A DNA stretch of 16,977 bases from Pseudomonas sp. (GCA_003525045.1 DQGF01000295.1:1-16977); one strand, 5' to 3'. Positions 1 through 7,604 are shown, counted from the stretch's first letter. Program-made: numbers and translations. Notes: a model not told the origin generated them from the letters alone.

Positions 1-20
1 GCTTGCCCGCGAAGAGGCCC
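1..20. repeat. partial Pseudomonas REP element at left window edge
   Basis: The first bases read GCTTGCCCGCGAAGAGGCC. This matches the familiar Pseudomonas REP pattern (GAGC-TTGC-C/T-CGCGAA), with its small GC...GC hairpin around TTGC. The element is cut by the window start, so its partner arm and orientation cannot be judged. Assignment is by remembered family pattern. Confidence 0.5.
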
Positions 21-133
21 TTACAAATGATGAAAGTTCTGAAAGCCAACTTTCAATCGTTAGCCTGCTTCCTTTTATCCCCCGCCCGCGCCATGATGCA
101 AATCTCCCACCGCCGCCCGCGAACGAGCCCTCA

Positions 134-1321
134 ATGTCTGTGCAGCAATTGCCCACGCAAAGCTCCATGGCGATCACCCTGCAGATCGTTTCCATTGTTA
201 TCTATACCTTTATTGCCTTCCTGTGCATCGGCCTGCCGATCGCGGTGTTGCCGGGTTATGTCCACGAACAGCTGGGCTTCAGCGCCGTCGTGGCGGGATT
301 GACCATCGGCTGCCAGTATCTCGCCACCCTGCTCAGCCGCCCCATGGCCGGGCGCATGTCAGACAATATCGGCACCAAACGGGCGATTGTGTACGGGCTA
401 TCGGGGATTGTGTTGAGCGGCGTGCTGACATTGATTTCAACGCTGCTGCAAAGTTTTCCCCTGCCGAGCCTGTTAATCCTGATTGCCGGCCGCTTGTTGC
501 TGGGGATCGCCCAGGGTCTTATCGGCGTCGGCACCATCAGCTGGTGCATGGGCCAGGTGGGCGCTGAACATACCGCACGTTCGATTTCCTGGAATGGCAT
601 TGCGTCCTACGGTGCCATCGCCATTGGTGCGCCGCTGGGGGTGGTGATGGTCGGAGAGCTGGGGTTCGCCAGCCTGGGCATCGCGCTGTCGCTACTGGCG
701 CTGGCGGCGTTGCTGCTGATCCGCAACAAACCCTCGGTGCCGGTGATCCGCGGCGAGCGTCTGTCGTTCCGGGCGGTGTTCGGACGCATTGCGCCCTTCG
801 GTGCGAGCTTGAGCCTGGCCTCCATCGGTTACGGCACCCTGACAACGTTTATCACCCTGTATTACGTCAGCCGCGGCTGGGCCGGCGCGGCTTACTGCCT
901 GACGGTGTTCGGCGTCTGTTTCATTGTGGCGCGGCTGTTGTTCATTTCCAGCATCAGCCGCTTCGGCGGATTCACTTCGGCCATTGCCTGCATGAGCATT
1001 GAAACGCTCGGCCTGGTGCTGCTGTGGCTCGCGCCCTCGACCTTTTATGCGTTGATCGGCGCGGGGCTGGCCGGCTTTGGCTTGTCGCTGGTGTACCCGG
1101 CGCTGGGTGTCGAGGCGATCAAGCAGGTGCCCAATTCCAGCCGCGGCGCGGGGTTGAGTGCCTATGCGGTGTTTTTCGATCTGGCGCTGGCGATTGCCGG
1201 GCCATTGATGGGCGCGATCGCCTTGAACCTGGGGTATTCGTGGATTTTCTTTAGCGCGGCGCTGTTGTCGGTGACTGGACTCGGTTTGACCCTGTTACTC
1301 AAACGCCGCGCAATGGCCTGA
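134..1321 (+). CDS. yhhS: MFS transporter, YhhS/UPF0226 type
   Basis: This 395-aa integral membrane protein has about 12 hydrophobic segments, typical of a major facilitator superfamily exporter. The N-terminal stretch (IVSIVIYTF, IGLPIAVLPGYVHEQLGFSA, LATLLSRPMAG) closely resembles what I remember of E. coli YhhS. MFS motif A lies between helices 2 and 3 as GRMSDNIGTKRA, with the conserved D and G-x-K/R. The family is annotated as proton-driven efflux of small molecules; the physiological substrate is not established. The start at 134 has no clear Shine-Dalgarno sequence. The ATG at 167 (MAITLQ) is a possible alternative that would lose 11 hydrophilic residues. The gene is monocistronic, and a REP hairpin lies 11 nt after its stop. 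Family assignment is strong and substrate unknown. Confidence 0.88.
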   Translation: MSVQQLPTQSSMAITLQIVSIVIYTFIAFLCIGLPIAVLPGYVHEQLGFSAVVAGLTIGCQYLATLLSRPMAGRMSDNIGTKRAIVYGLSGIVLSGVLTLISTLLQSFPLPSLLILIAGRLLLGIAQGLIGVGTISWCMGQVGAEHTARSISWNGIASYGAIAIGAPLGVVMVGELGFASLGIALSLLALAALLLIRNKPSVPVIRGERLSFRAVFGRIAPFGASLSLASIGYGTLTTFITLYYVSRGWAGAAYCLTVFGVCFIVARLLFISSISRFGGFTSAIACMSIETLGLVLLWLAPSTFYALIGAGLAGFGLSLVYPALGVEAIKQVPNSSRGAGLSAYAVFFDLALAIAGPLMGAIALNLGYSWIFFSAALLSVTGLGLTLLLKRRAMA

Positions 1322-1332
1322 TAGCCACGTCT

Positions 1333-1418
1333 CCTGTAGGAGCTGGCTTGCCAGCGAATGGTCTTTAGTCTTGCGGTGAGTCAAAGGACGCCTTCGCTGG
1401 CAAGCCAGCTTCTACAGG
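1333..1418. repeat. REP doublet (REPIN) forming a long hairpin
   Basis: Two REP arms face each other at 1333-1358 and 1393-1418. They are reverse complements at 25 of 26 positions; the single difference is at the eighth base of the left arm. Each arm also holds its own perfect small hairpin, GCTGGC-TT-GCCAGC. A 34-nt spacer separates them. The doublet lies between the convergent yhhS-like and hydrolase genes. It may stabilise or end both transcripts, but there is no U-tract typical of an intrinsic terminator. This is the usual REPIN layout in Pseudomonas, where such elements are mobilised by RAYT transposases; no RAYT gene is present here. Confidence 0.9.
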
Positions 1419-1431
1419 GGCGGCGCGAACC

Positions 1432-2469
1432 TTATTGATCGGCGGTTTGCATGCCGGCCCTGTTCGGCTTGCCCAAGACATGGGAGAAAAACCGCCCCGC
1501 TTCTGAAATCATCGTGCGGTGAATGTCTTCGCGATCAACCCCATCGGCATCGGTGCACAACGCGGGCATTGCGATAATCTGCTCTTCGTTGCACGGCGCC
1601 ATGAACACGAAATGCCCAGCCCCGGCCAGTAACTTGAAGTCCGGCGCGATCGGCAGTTTGCGCGCCAGCGCTGCGGCGTTCTTGTCGAATGCCACCAGTT
1701 TGTCGCCGTCGCCGCTGTACAGCAGCACCGGCACGTGCACGTCGGCCAGGGTATGGCGACCGAACTTCAGGCTCAACGGCGCCATCAGCAGCAAGGCATG
1801 AACCCGAGGGTCAGCCACCGGTTGCAGGTCATCACGATCAACGATCAATTCGCCTTGAGTGTTGCAGGCATCGCGATCATCCGGACGCTCCCGGCAGTAG
1901 CGGCGCAGACGGTCCAGGTCAGGCGTCGCGCCGGACAGGATCAGCGCCGTCTCCCCGCCCGCCGAGTAACCGATCACGCCGACCTGATCGGCGTTGACGA
2001 AGGGCGCGAGCATGCGGTCGCCGAGGGTCGCGGTAATGGCTTCGGAAATCTGGATCGGCCGGCCGTACAGATTGCTCAAGGTACCCAGGCGGCTGTGGTC
2101 CCTGGAGTTGTCGCCGGGATGGATCACCGCCACCACGACAAACCCTTTGCGCGCCAGCGAGGTGGCGAGATCGTGCAGGGCCAGCGGGGTTCCGGTGTTG
2201 CCATGGGACAGCATCAGCATCGGGAAACGACCGATGGCGACGCGGGTGTCTTCGCCGGCTTCGACCGTGTAGCCCTCGAGTCTGCTGGTGTGTTCCTTGT
2301 CGCTGGAAGGATAGAAGGCGATGGCGTGCATCGGCTGCAGATCCAGCGGGTCGAGAAAGCTCATCTCATGGAAACCGACGCTCCAGTGAGGATGGGGCGC
2401 AGGCGCGGCGTGCACTGAGTTCAGGCTGCTAAGCAGGCAAATCAGTAAGGTTGCACAAAGACGCACCAT
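1432..2469 (-). CDS. exported alpha/beta hydrolase (dienelactone-hydrolase-like)
   Basis: This 345-aa protein (ATG start at 2469) begins with an export signal (VRLCATLLICLLSSLNSVHA, cleavage predicted near HA-AP). It therefore probably acts in the periplasm or outside the cell. It has the alpha/beta hydrolase core: an HGN turn (LMLSHGNTG, likely oxyanion hole), nucleophile elbow G-Y-S-A-G about 170 residues in, an acid candidate in SGDGDKLV, and catalytic His in GAGHFVF. The overall pattern fits the predicted dienelactone hydrolase/PAF-acetylhydrolase-like group (COG4188 type). Substrate is unknown; an ester or lipid is likely. An in-frame GTG at 2481 would add four residues, but GGTGGAG sits 6 nt before the ATG at 2469 and overlaps that GTG, so I prefer the ATG. 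Monocistronic, minus strand. Confidence 0.82.
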   Translation of the reverse strand: MVRLCATLLICLLSSLNSVHAAPAPHPHWSVGFHEMSFLDPLDLQPMHAIAFYPSSDKEHTSRLEGYTVEAGEDTRVAIGRFPMLMLSHGNTGTPLALHDLATSLARKGFVVVAVIHPGDNSRDHSRLGTLSNLYGRPIQISEAITATLGDRMLAPFVNADQVGVIGYSAGGETALILSGATPDLDRLRRYCRERPDDRDACNTQGELIVDRDDLQPVADPRVHALLLMAPLSLKFGRHTLADVHVPVLLYSGDGDKLVAFDKNAAALARKLPIAPDFKLLAGAGHFVFMAPCNEEQIIAMPALCTDADGVDREDIHRTMISEAGRFFSHVLGKPNRAGMQTADQ

Positions 2470-2546
2470 AGGAGGCTCCACCTAGCTGCTGAGCGGGGAC
2501 GTTAACCCTCGTCTGCATAACCCGGGCCACAATATGAAATAGCCAG

Positions 2547-2596
2547 AAACAAAAAACTCCGTATCTGGCACTTGCGTGATAAGAATACAGAGTTTT
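2547..2596 (-). terminator. rho-independent terminator of azoR
   Basis: Read on the minus strand, 41 nt past the azoR stop, arms AAAACTCTGTAT (2596-2585) and ATACGGAGTTTT (2564-2553) pair with one mismatch. The second arm runs into a T-rich tail (TTTTTTGTTT). The 20-nt loop contains its own CAC-GTG mini-stem. The T-run on this side only indicates termination of azoR rather than of the hydrolase. Confidence 0.75.
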
Positions 2597-2636
2597 CTGG
2601 GTGTTGCCTGAGCTGTTTGACGTCTTTACGCAAGCC

Positions 2637-3248
2637 TTACGCAGCGACGAACAACTGCTCGCTGATTTGCGTTTGGGCGTCGCTCATGGCTTTGGTACGC
2701 ACTTCATCACCGTAAGCCAGGCCATGGGCGCGGACGAACTCGATGTCGGTAATACCGAGGAAACCAAACATCACCTTCAAATACTCTTCGTGAGCAACGC
2801 CAGTGGCCTGACCGACATGCAGACCGCCGGAAGTCGAAACGATCACCACTTTCTTGTTACCGCACAGGCCTTCAGGGCCGGCTTCGGTGTAGCGGAAGGT
2901 CTGACCGGCAACGGCGATCCGGTCGATCCAGGCCTTGAGTTGGGTCGGGATGGTGAAGTTGTACATCGGAGCGGCAATCACCACGGCATCGGCAGCGAGG
3001 AATTCAGCCAGAGCCTGGGCACTCAGCTTGGCTTCGTGCTGTTGCGCGGCGTTGCGCAGTTCCGCAGTCGTACCGGCAGCGACCAGGGTGGTGGCGGAGA
3101 AATGGCTGATGGCATCGTTTGCCAGGTCGCGGTAAGTCACCACGGCACTCGGCTCGGCGGTTTGCCAGGCTTTGACGACTTCGCTGCTCAGCTGACGGGA
3201 AGCCGAGTTGTCACCAAGAATGCTCGAATCGATATGCAGTAATTTCAT
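2637..3248 (-). CDS. azoR: FMN-dependent NADH:quinone oxidoreductase / azoreductase
   Basis: This 203-aa cytoplasmic flavodoxin-fold enzyme is the same size as E. coli AzoR (about 200 aa). AzoR uses NAD(P)H and FMN to reduce quinones by two electrons and to cleave azo bonds. Family signatures are visible: the N-terminal phosphate-binding region [19 protein letters not shown], then [19 protein letters not shown], the [11 protein letters not shown] segment, and STSGG near residue 140. A GGAG motif lies 8 nt before the ATG at 3248. It is divergent from the LysR-type gene at 3377, a common layout in which the LysR protein controls its neighbour. Pseudomonas genomes carry several azoR paralogues, and I cannot say which one this is. 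Confidence 0.93.
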   Translation of the reverse strand: MKLLHIDSSILGDNSASRQLSSEVVKAWQTAEPSAVVTYRDLANDAISHFSATTLVAAGTTAELRNAAQQHEAKLSAQALAEFLAADAVVIAAPMYNFTIPTQLKAWIDRIAVAGQTFRYTEAGPEGLCGNKKVVIVSTSGGLHVGQATGVAHEEYLKVMFGFLGITDIEFVRAHGLAYGDEVRTKAMSDAQTQISEQLFVAA

Positions 3249-3376
3249 GTGGGATCTCCAAGTGTGGACCGCTCATGGCGATCTGATGGAGACAATCCTA
3301 CAGGCGAAACCAATAGCTGATTAGATGGCAACAATGCGATAGTTCGTCCCACTGATAGAACAATCGAGCAGACACC
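3249..3376. promoter_or_regulatory. divergent azoR / LysR control region with candidate LysR box
   Basis: The 128-nt gap separates two divergent starts. It holds an interrupted dyad GTTC-N12-GAAC (3342-3361) that coincides with direct GATAG repeats (3338-3342 and 3354-3358). Its size and placement suit a LysR-type operator close to the regulator's own start. No unambiguous -35/-10 pair stands out on either strand. Assignment as a LysR box is inference from layout. Confidence 0.4.
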
Positions 3377-4285
3377 ATGCAAGACCTCAATGATCTCTAC
3401 TATTTCGCCAAGGTGGTCGAAGCCGGTGGCTTCGCGGCGGCCGGGCGTTTGCTCGGAATTCCAAAATCGCGGCTGTCGCGACGGATTGCCGAGCTGGAAG
3501 AACGCCTGGGCGCTCGCCTGCTGCAACGCACCACGCGCCAACTCAAGCTGACCGCCGTGGGCGAGCGTTACCTGCGACACTGTCAGGCGATGTTGCTGGA
3601 AGCGGAGATGGCCGATGAGGCGGTGGCCAGCATGTCCAGCGAACCGCGCGGGCGTTTGCGGGTGTCTTGTCCGGTGGGGTTGGCTCACGAAATTCTACCG
3701 ACCGTGATCAGCGATTTCCTTGAGAAGTTTCCTCAGGTTCAACTTGAGGTCATGCTGCTCAATCGCCGGGTCGACCTGGTGACCGAGGGCGTCGACGTCG
3801 CCCTGCGCGTACGGGAGTTGGGCGACGAAGACCCGTTGCTGGTCACTCGACGCCTGCGTCAGGCGCAAATGGCGATGGTCGCCAGCCCGGCGTTCCTGCA
3901 CGGACGTGAGATCGGCCACCCCGAAGACCTGAAAAACCTGCCGGTGCTCGGCGCACTGGAGGCCGATCGCATGGTGCACATTCGCATGCTCGATCAACAG
4001 GGCAAAAGCGTTGACCTGACCCTCGAAGCGCGATTGGGTATCGACGATTTCATCGTGCGCAAGGCCTGCACCCTGGCGGGTCAGGGTTTTACCCTGTTGC
4101 CGATGATGTATTGCGAGCAGGAGCTGGAAGACGGTTCACTGGTGCAGTTGCTGCCTGACTGGTCATTGCCTGGCGGCTGGCTGCAAGCGGTCTACCCTCA
4201 TCGGCGCGGGGTGATGCCGGCGGTGCGCGCCTGGATCGACCATCTGATCGAATCATTCAACGCCTGTGGGGAACGATTGCTATGA
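3377..4285 (+). CDS. LysR-family transcriptional regulator
   Basis: This 302-aa protein has the classic LysR organisation. The N-terminal winged helix-turn-helix spans residues 1-62 (YYFAKVVEAGGFAAAGRLLG, then SRLSRRIAELEERLGARLLQ and LTAVGERYL). A linker helix and a periplasmic-binding-like effector domain follow, with RGRLRVSCPVGLAHEILP at its start and VDVALRVRELGDEDPL in the middle. The short RLR-type pattern resembles the CrgA/AaeR/DsdC-like branch that often controls adjacent oxidoreductases. It is divergent from azoR, so azoR is the most likely target, with a quinone or aromatic electrophile as possible inducer; both are inference. Its stop overlaps the next start as ATGA, so the two genes are translationally coupled. 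Confidence 0.9.
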   Translation: MQDLNDLYYFAKVVEAGGFAAAGRLLGIPKSRLSRRIAELEERLGARLLQRTTRQLKLTAVGERYLRHCQAMLLEAEMADEAVASMSSEPRGRLRVSCPVGLAHEILPTVISDFLEKFPQVQLEVMLLNRRVDLVTEGVDVALRVRELGDEDPLLVTRRLRQAQMAMVASPAFLHGREIGHPEDLKNLPVLGALEADRMVHIRMLDQQGKSVDLTLEARLGIDDFIVRKACTLAGQGFTLLPMMYCEQELEDGSLVQLLPDWSLPGGWLQAVYPHRRGVMPAVRAWIDHLIESFNACGERLL

Positions 4286-4641
4286 AGGCCGCACGTATGA
4301 GCGAAGAGGACGTCGCGACATTCTGCCTGGCATTGCCCGGCGCGCGGGAAGACTACAAGTGGGGTGGCGTGCGGGTGTTTTCGATTGCCGGGAACAAGAT
4401 GTTCGCCCTGCAAAACCTGCGTGGCGCTTCCCTGGCGTTCAAGGTCGACAAGGACTTGTTTCTCGGCCATTGCGACCGTCCGGGAATTCATCCGGCACCT
4501 TATCTGGCGCGGGCGCAGTGGATCATCATGGCCACGCCCTACCCGCTCGGCGCCGAGGAGCTGCAAGGCTTGTTGCAACGTTCCCACCAACTGGTGGTGC
4601 GCAAGTTGCCCAAGCGCGCCCAGGTCGGCCTGCTCCTTTAA
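4282..4641 (+). CDS. MmcQ/YjbR family protein
   Basis: This 119-aa protein matches the small YjbR/MmcQ (CyaY-like fold) family. It carries the N-terminal CLALPGAREDYKWGG segment, VFSIAGNKMFALQN, then a lysine-containing LAFKVD and the C-terminal LLQRSHQLVVRKLPK helix. The family is often called DNA-binding on structural grounds, but its cellular function is unknown. Start ATG at 4282 overlaps the LysR stop by four bases, so it probably shares that transcript. Its stop overlaps the stop of the convergent DUF1294 gene inside TTAA, leaving no room for a terminator between them. Confidence 0.88.
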   Translation: MKAARMSEEDVATFCLALPGAREDYKWGGVRVFSIAGNKMFALQNLRGASLAFKVDKDLFLGHCDRPGIHPAPYLARAQWIIMATPYPLGAEELQGLLQRSHQLVVRKLPKRAQVGLLL

Positions 4642-5066
4642 AGCAGCGCGAAAAGATGTGCGCCAAGGAACAACTGATCGATCCAGAACACTTGGTGCAA
4701 CAGCACGATCATCCAGAACAGCAACTGAAACGAAAGCTTGCGCGTCTTGTGCCGAAACACCTGCTGGGCCAGCAAGGCGCCTGGCCAGCCACCGGCGAGT
4801 TCCACCGCATGCAGCACGTTCTCCGGGGTGCGCCAGCTATCGAGGCGCGCCTTGCGCTTGTCGCTCCAGTACAGCAAGAACGCTAGCACGCTGACGATGC
4901 CATAGGCCGCCAGGGGAATCAGCGAAATGCCCCCCAGCCACATCGACAGCGAACCCGACAGCGGCAGCGCGCACAGGATCGTAAACACCAGCAGTTTCAG
5001 CCGAGGATTGCGAATCTCGCCTCCGGACCGGTGTCCGGGGTTGTTGCGCGCGCTGGAGTCGTTCAT
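4638..5066 (-). CDS. DUF1294 family membrane protein
   Basis: This 142-aa protein has about 20 polar residues, a hydrophobic pair of segments ([35 protein letters not shown]), then the DUF1294 signature [27 protein letters not shown] and [11 protein letters not shown], and a final membrane helix. In many proteobacteria this domain is fused to an N-terminal cold-shock domain. Here that domain is absent and only a short polar N-terminus remains. Function unknown. Its ATG overlaps the uppP stop as ATGA, so it is the second gene of a uppP operon, which hints at an envelope role. Confidence 0.85.
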   Translation of the reverse strand: MNDSSARNNPGHRSGGEIRNPRLKLLVFTILCALPLSGSLSMWLGGISLIPLAAYGIVSVLAFLLYWSDKRKARLDSWRTPENVLHAVELAGGWPGALLAQQVFRHKTRKLSFQLLFWMIVLLHQVFWIDQLFLGAHLFALL

Positions 5067-5893
5067 GGCTGGACGGCGGTCCAGTCAACCCAACCGAACT
5101 GCCAGGTGGCGAGGATGACCAGGCCGAACGCGATTCGATACCAGGCGAACGCCGCGTAGCTGTGACTGCCGATGAACACGAGCAGGCCGCGCACGGCAAT
5201 CATCGCGAAGATAAACGCCGTGACGAAACCGATGGCGAATACCGGAAAATCAGCCGGTACGAACAGGTCACGGTATTTGTAGCCCGAGTACACCGCCGCG
5301 CCGACCATGGTCGGCATCGCCAGGAAGAACGAGAACTCGGTGGCAGTCTTGCGCGACAAGCCGAACAGCAAACCGCCAATGATCGTCGAACCGGAGCGCG
5401 AGGTGCCCGGAATCATGGCCAGGCACTGGGCAAAGCCAATTTTCAGCGCGTCTTTCCAGGTGATTTCGTCGACGGTTTGGGCATGCACTTCATGCTGACG
5501 CTGTTCAGCCCACAGCATGACGATCCCGCCCACGACCAGCGCCGTGGCCACGGTGATTGGGTTGAACAGGTAATGGTGGATCAGGTCGGCGAAAATCACC
5601 CCCAATACCACGGCCGGCATAAAGGCGATCAGCAGGTTCGCGGTAAAGCGTCGAGCGCCTGGCTGGGTCGGCAAGCCGATGACCACGTCGAAAATCTTGC
5701 GGCGAAACTCCCACACCACCGCCAGGATCGCCCCGAGCTGGATGATGATGTTGAAGGCCATGGCTCGCTCACCCCCGAAGTTGAGCAGGTCGGCCACAAT
5801 GATCTGGTGCCCGGTACTGGAAATGGGCAAAAACTCCGTCAGTCCCTCTACAACACCAAGTATCAATGCCTGAAAGGCGGTCCAAAGATCCAT
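5063..5893 (-). CDS. uppP: undecaprenyl-diphosphatase (bacitracin resistance)
   Basis: This 276-aa inner-membrane enzyme converts undecaprenyl pyrophosphate to the monophosphate, recycling the lipid carrier for peptidoglycan and O-antigen; over-production gives bacitracin resistance. Both BacA motifs are visible: E16-GLT-E20 followed by LPISSTGH (S26, H29), and PGTSRSG at 162-168 with R166 as the expected catalytic Arg. Length matches the E. coli enzyme (273 aa). The reading frame stays open 34 codons upstream to 5995, but the ATG at 5893 gives the canonical [13 protein letters not shown] start and has a GGGG stretch about 7 nt before it. I therefore reject the longer form. It is followed by DUF1294 with a 4-nt overlap. 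Confidence 0.96.
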   Translation of the reverse strand: MDLWTAFQALILGVVEGLTEFLPISSTGHQIIVADLLNFGGERAMAFNIIIQLGAILAVVWEFRRKIFDVVIGLPTQPGARRFTANLLIAFMPAVVLGVIFADLIHHYLFNPITVATALVVGGIVMLWAEQRQHEVHAQTVDEITWKDALKIGFAQCLAMIPGTSRSGSTIIGGLLFGLSRKTATEFSFFLAMPTMVGAAVYSGYKYRDLFVPADFPVFAIGFVTAFIFAMIAVRGLLVFIGSHSYAAFAWYRIAFGLVILATWQFGWVDWTAVQP

Positions 5894-6166
5894 CAATCCC
5901 CCAAGAAGCGATGCGCCACGGCATGCCCCGTTAATTTTTTCTAGAATGCCGCTGTGATCAGCGCAGCTGAAGTCCCGCGCGCACAAGCTCCCCACAAAAC
6001 CGTAAAAATTCCGTGAAAAATCAACTTGGACTCAGGTTTTTCCGCGCGGGCCGAAATCCTATCAGACAAGCCCGAATAACGCTGCCGCCTTTATAGGACT
6101 TGGTGCCTTCCTTGCCCTGCTTCTGGGTACAATCCGCCTCCTCTTCGACTTCCCCAAGGAACCTCA
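5894..6166. promoter_or_regulatory. divergent uppP / pnuC intergenic region
   Basis: This 273-nt gap must contain promoters for both divergent operons. For pnuC, a -10-like TACAAT at 6128-6133 is visible with no convincing -35 box; it would give a leader of roughly 25-30 nt with AAGGAA before the ATG. For uppP, an A/T-rich patch around TTCTAGAA (5939-5946) is the only promoter-like stretch. I see no riboswitch-like conserved stem arrangement. Confidence 0.3.
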
Positions 6167-6730
6167 ATGTCCGGGCTTGAACTGTTTGCCGCCATCCTCG
6201 GCGTCATTGCCGTCTGGTTGACGGTCAAACAGAACCCCTGGTGCTGGCCGATCGGTCTGGTCATGGTGCTGCTTTACAGCTGGATCTTTTTTGAAGTGAA
6301 GCTGTATTCGGACATGTTGCTGCAGGTGATCTATGCCGCCTTGCAGCTGTATGGCTGGTGGCAGTGGACGCGTGCGGGCGAAACCCATCAGGGGCGGCAG
6401 ATCAGCCAGCTCGATGGTAAATCGATAACCTTCAGTCTTGTCGCTGGCGCGATTGGCAGTCTATTGCTCGGCGCGGCCATGGCGCACTGGACCGATGCCG
6501 CCCAACCCTGGCTCGATGCGGCGCTCACCGGTTTCAGCCTGGTGGCGCAAGTCTGGATGGCTCAGAAGCGCGTGCAATGCTGGCCACTGTGGATCACCCT
6601 GGACGTGATCTTTGTCGGGCTATTTGTCTACAAGGGGATGTACCTGACCGCCGGCCTCTACGCGCTGTTCGCCCTGATTGCCGTGCAAGGCTGGCGGGAA
6701 TGGCGCGCCGACCCGGTATTGCGCACATGA
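6167..6730 (+). CDS. pnuC: nicotinamide riboside transporter PnuC
   Basis: This 187-aa inner-membrane protein, predicted with seven helices, is of the usual PnuC size. The diagnostic block spans residues 26-66: CWPIGLVMVLLYSWIFFEVK, then LYSDMLLQVIYAALQLYG and WWQW. Substrate-gating residues in PnuC structures lie in these W/Y-rich helices. PnuC imports nicotinamide riboside by facilitated diffusion, and trapping depends on intracellular phosphorylation. The next gene, overlapping by ATGA, is a NadR-like kinase that would supply that step. This context favours nicotinamide riboside over thiamine or riboflavin, which related Pnu proteins carry. AAGGAA precedes the start. Confidence 0.93.
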   Translation: MSGLELFAAILGVIAVWLTVKQNPWCWPIGLVMVLLYSWIFFEVKLYSDMLLQVIYAALQLYGWWQWTRAGETHQGRQISQLDGKSITFSLVAGAIGSLLLGAAMAHWTDAAQPWLDAALTGFSLVAQVWMAQKRVQCWPLWITLDVIFVGLFVYKGMYLTAGLYALFALIAVQGWREWRADPVLRT

Positions 6731-7251
6731 AAGTCCTGGTGCTCACCGGCCCCGAATCCAGTGGCAAGAGCTGGCTGGCGGCCGAACTGCAAGCGCACTT
6801 CGGCGGCGTTCTGGTAGACGAATATGTCCGCTGGTTCATTGAGCAGAACCCGCGCGATACCTGCCTGGCCGACATTTCGCACATCGCCCGCGGACAACTG
6901 CAATGGGAGGACGAGGCTCGCGTCCGGCAGCCGCGGTTGCTGCTTCTCGACACTCACTTGCTGAGCAACATCCTCTGGAGCCAGACCCTGTTTGGTGATT
7001 GCCCGGCCTGGATCGAACAGGCGCTGCTGGCCAGGCAGTATGACTTGCACCTTTTGCTATCTCCCGAAAACGTCGATTGGACGGATGACGGCCAGCGTTG
7101 CCAGCCCGAACTGAGTCAACGCCAGGCGTTTTTCGATCAAACCCTCGTCTGGCTGGAGCAGCACCGACAACCGGTTCAGGTGCTGCAGGGCGATTGGGCA
7201 GCGCGCAGGGTTCAGGCCCTGAAAGCCGTTTTGCTGTTGCTCGATTCCTGA
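6727..7251 (+). CDS. NadR-like nicotinamide riboside kinase (P-loop ATPase)
   Basis: This 174-aa protein corresponds to the C-terminal ribosylnicotinamide kinase domain of NadR, without the HTH and adenylyltransferase domains. It has Walker A G8-PESSGKS-15, the NadR-type D31-E-Y-x-R35 segment, a Walker-B-like LLLLDT (D75), and the W108-TDDG-QR114 motif. It would phosphorylate imported nicotinamide riboside to NMN at the inner face of the membrane and so trap it. The true start is the ATG at 6727, which overlaps the pnuC stop. The frame is open upstream into pnuC, but that extension lies entirely within pnuC. No strong terminator follows, only a perfect CGAGTC-CA-GACTCG dyad at 7262-7275. Confidence 0.88.
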   Translation: MKVLVLTGPESSGKSWLAAELQAHFGGVLVDEYVRWFIEQNPRDTCLADISHIARGQLQWEDEARVRQPRLLLLDTHLLSNILWSQTLFGDCPAWIEQALLARQYDLHLLLSPENVDWTDDGQRCQPELSQRQAFFDQTLVWLEQHRQPVQVLQGDWAARRVQALKAVLLLLDS

Positions 7252-7442
7252 CTCTTTTTTACGAGTCCAGACTCGGTATTCCCCTGTTTTGGGGGGAAAG
7301 TGTCCGTTTCTGAAACACTGTTCGAACCCCAAACTGGCGATTTGAACGGCTTCATAATCTTTACACCTCAGCTGTTAGGCACATGAAACACATTGCTGCC
7401 AACCATTGATCTAGAGCGTTGCAACCGGTTTGGCCGGATGCA

Positions 7443-7477
7443 GGCACTTTGTACTGTCTCAATTTTGTAACAGTGCC
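7443..7477 (+). promoter_or_regulatory. inverted repeat, candidate activator (enhancer) site for fap
   Basis: GGCACT (7443-7448) and ACTGT (7453-7457) both pair with the single right arm ACAGTGCC (7470-7477). In addition TTTGTA is directly repeated at 7448-7453 and 7464-7469, 16 bp apart. The centre lies about 100 bp upstream of the predicted fapA transcription start. That the adjacent sigma-54 activator binds here is inference from position only. Confidence 0.4.
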
Positions 7478-7535
7478 AACACGACCCTCTTCGACATAAT
7501 TCGCAAGCTATTGAATTGCCACGACAATCAAAAAG

Positions 7536-7551
7536 CGGCACAGCTTTCGCT
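7536..7551 (+). promoter_or_regulatory. sigma-54 (-24/-12) promoter of the fap operon
   Basis: The element reads CGGCACAGCTTTCGCT, against the consensus TGGCACG-N4-TTGCW. GG (7537-7538) and GC (7549-7550) are exactly 10 bp apart and GGCAC is intact. Expected transcription start is near 7562, giving a leader of about 43 nt with AAGGAA before the fapA ATG. RpoN dependence of fap expression is reported for Pseudomonas as I recall. The convergent activator gene at 12733-14058 fits. Confidence 0.75.
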
Positions 7552-7604
7552 CTCTCCTTCATAACGCTGACTAGGGCCAGCTCGCAGAAGAAGGAATAGT
7601 TGCC

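Larger units (their letters stand above)
7252..7604 (+). promoter_or_regulatory. fap operon upstream regulatory region
   Basis: This 353-nt non-coding stretch has no credible gene. From left to right it holds the short dyad CGAGTC-CA-GACTCG (7262-7275) after the kinase gene; a TTCCCC...GGGGAA hairpin (7279-7298) without a U-tract; AACCGGTT (7423-7430) overlapping CCGG-N5-CCGG; the compound inverted repeat at 7443-7477; and the sigma-54 element at 7536-7551. The distance from the repeat to the promoter (about 100 nt to the predicted transcription start) is typical of enhancer sites for sigma-54 activators. Confidence 0.65.

Noticed and set aside
3..302. 99-aa open frame at the left edge
   Set aside because: It overlaps the start of the YhhS-type transporter in another frame and begins inside a REP fragment; Arg/Cys/Pro-rich shadow.
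1735..2418. 227-aa open frame antisense to the alpha/beta hydrolase
   Set aside because: It lies wholly inside a gene with signal peptide and catalytic triad; no domain or start signal.
3245..3688. 147-aa open frame antisense to the LysR gene
   Set aside because: Overlaps the DNA-binding domain of a recognisable regulator; shadow composition.
5162..5944. 260-aa open frame antisense to uppP
   Set aside because: Its composition (many His, Gln, Asp, Arg) is typical of reverse-strand shadow translation; uppP has its catalytic motifs on the other strand.
5894..6166. Possible riboswitch before pnuC
   Set aside because: The predicted leader is short and no conserved pattern of stems is apparent; known pnuC riboswitches are not recognisable here.
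7279..7298. TTCCCC...GGGGAA hairpin as terminator of the kinase gene
   Set aside because: No U-tract follows on the plus strand and the stem is only 6 bp; left as an unassigned structure.
7431..7446. Second sigma-54-like spacing (TGGCCGGATGCAGGCA) upstream of fap
   Set aside because: GG and GC are 10 bp apart, but the surrounding bases do not match (CCGG instead of CACG, AG before GC). The element at 7536-7551 is clearly better and gives a sensible leader.
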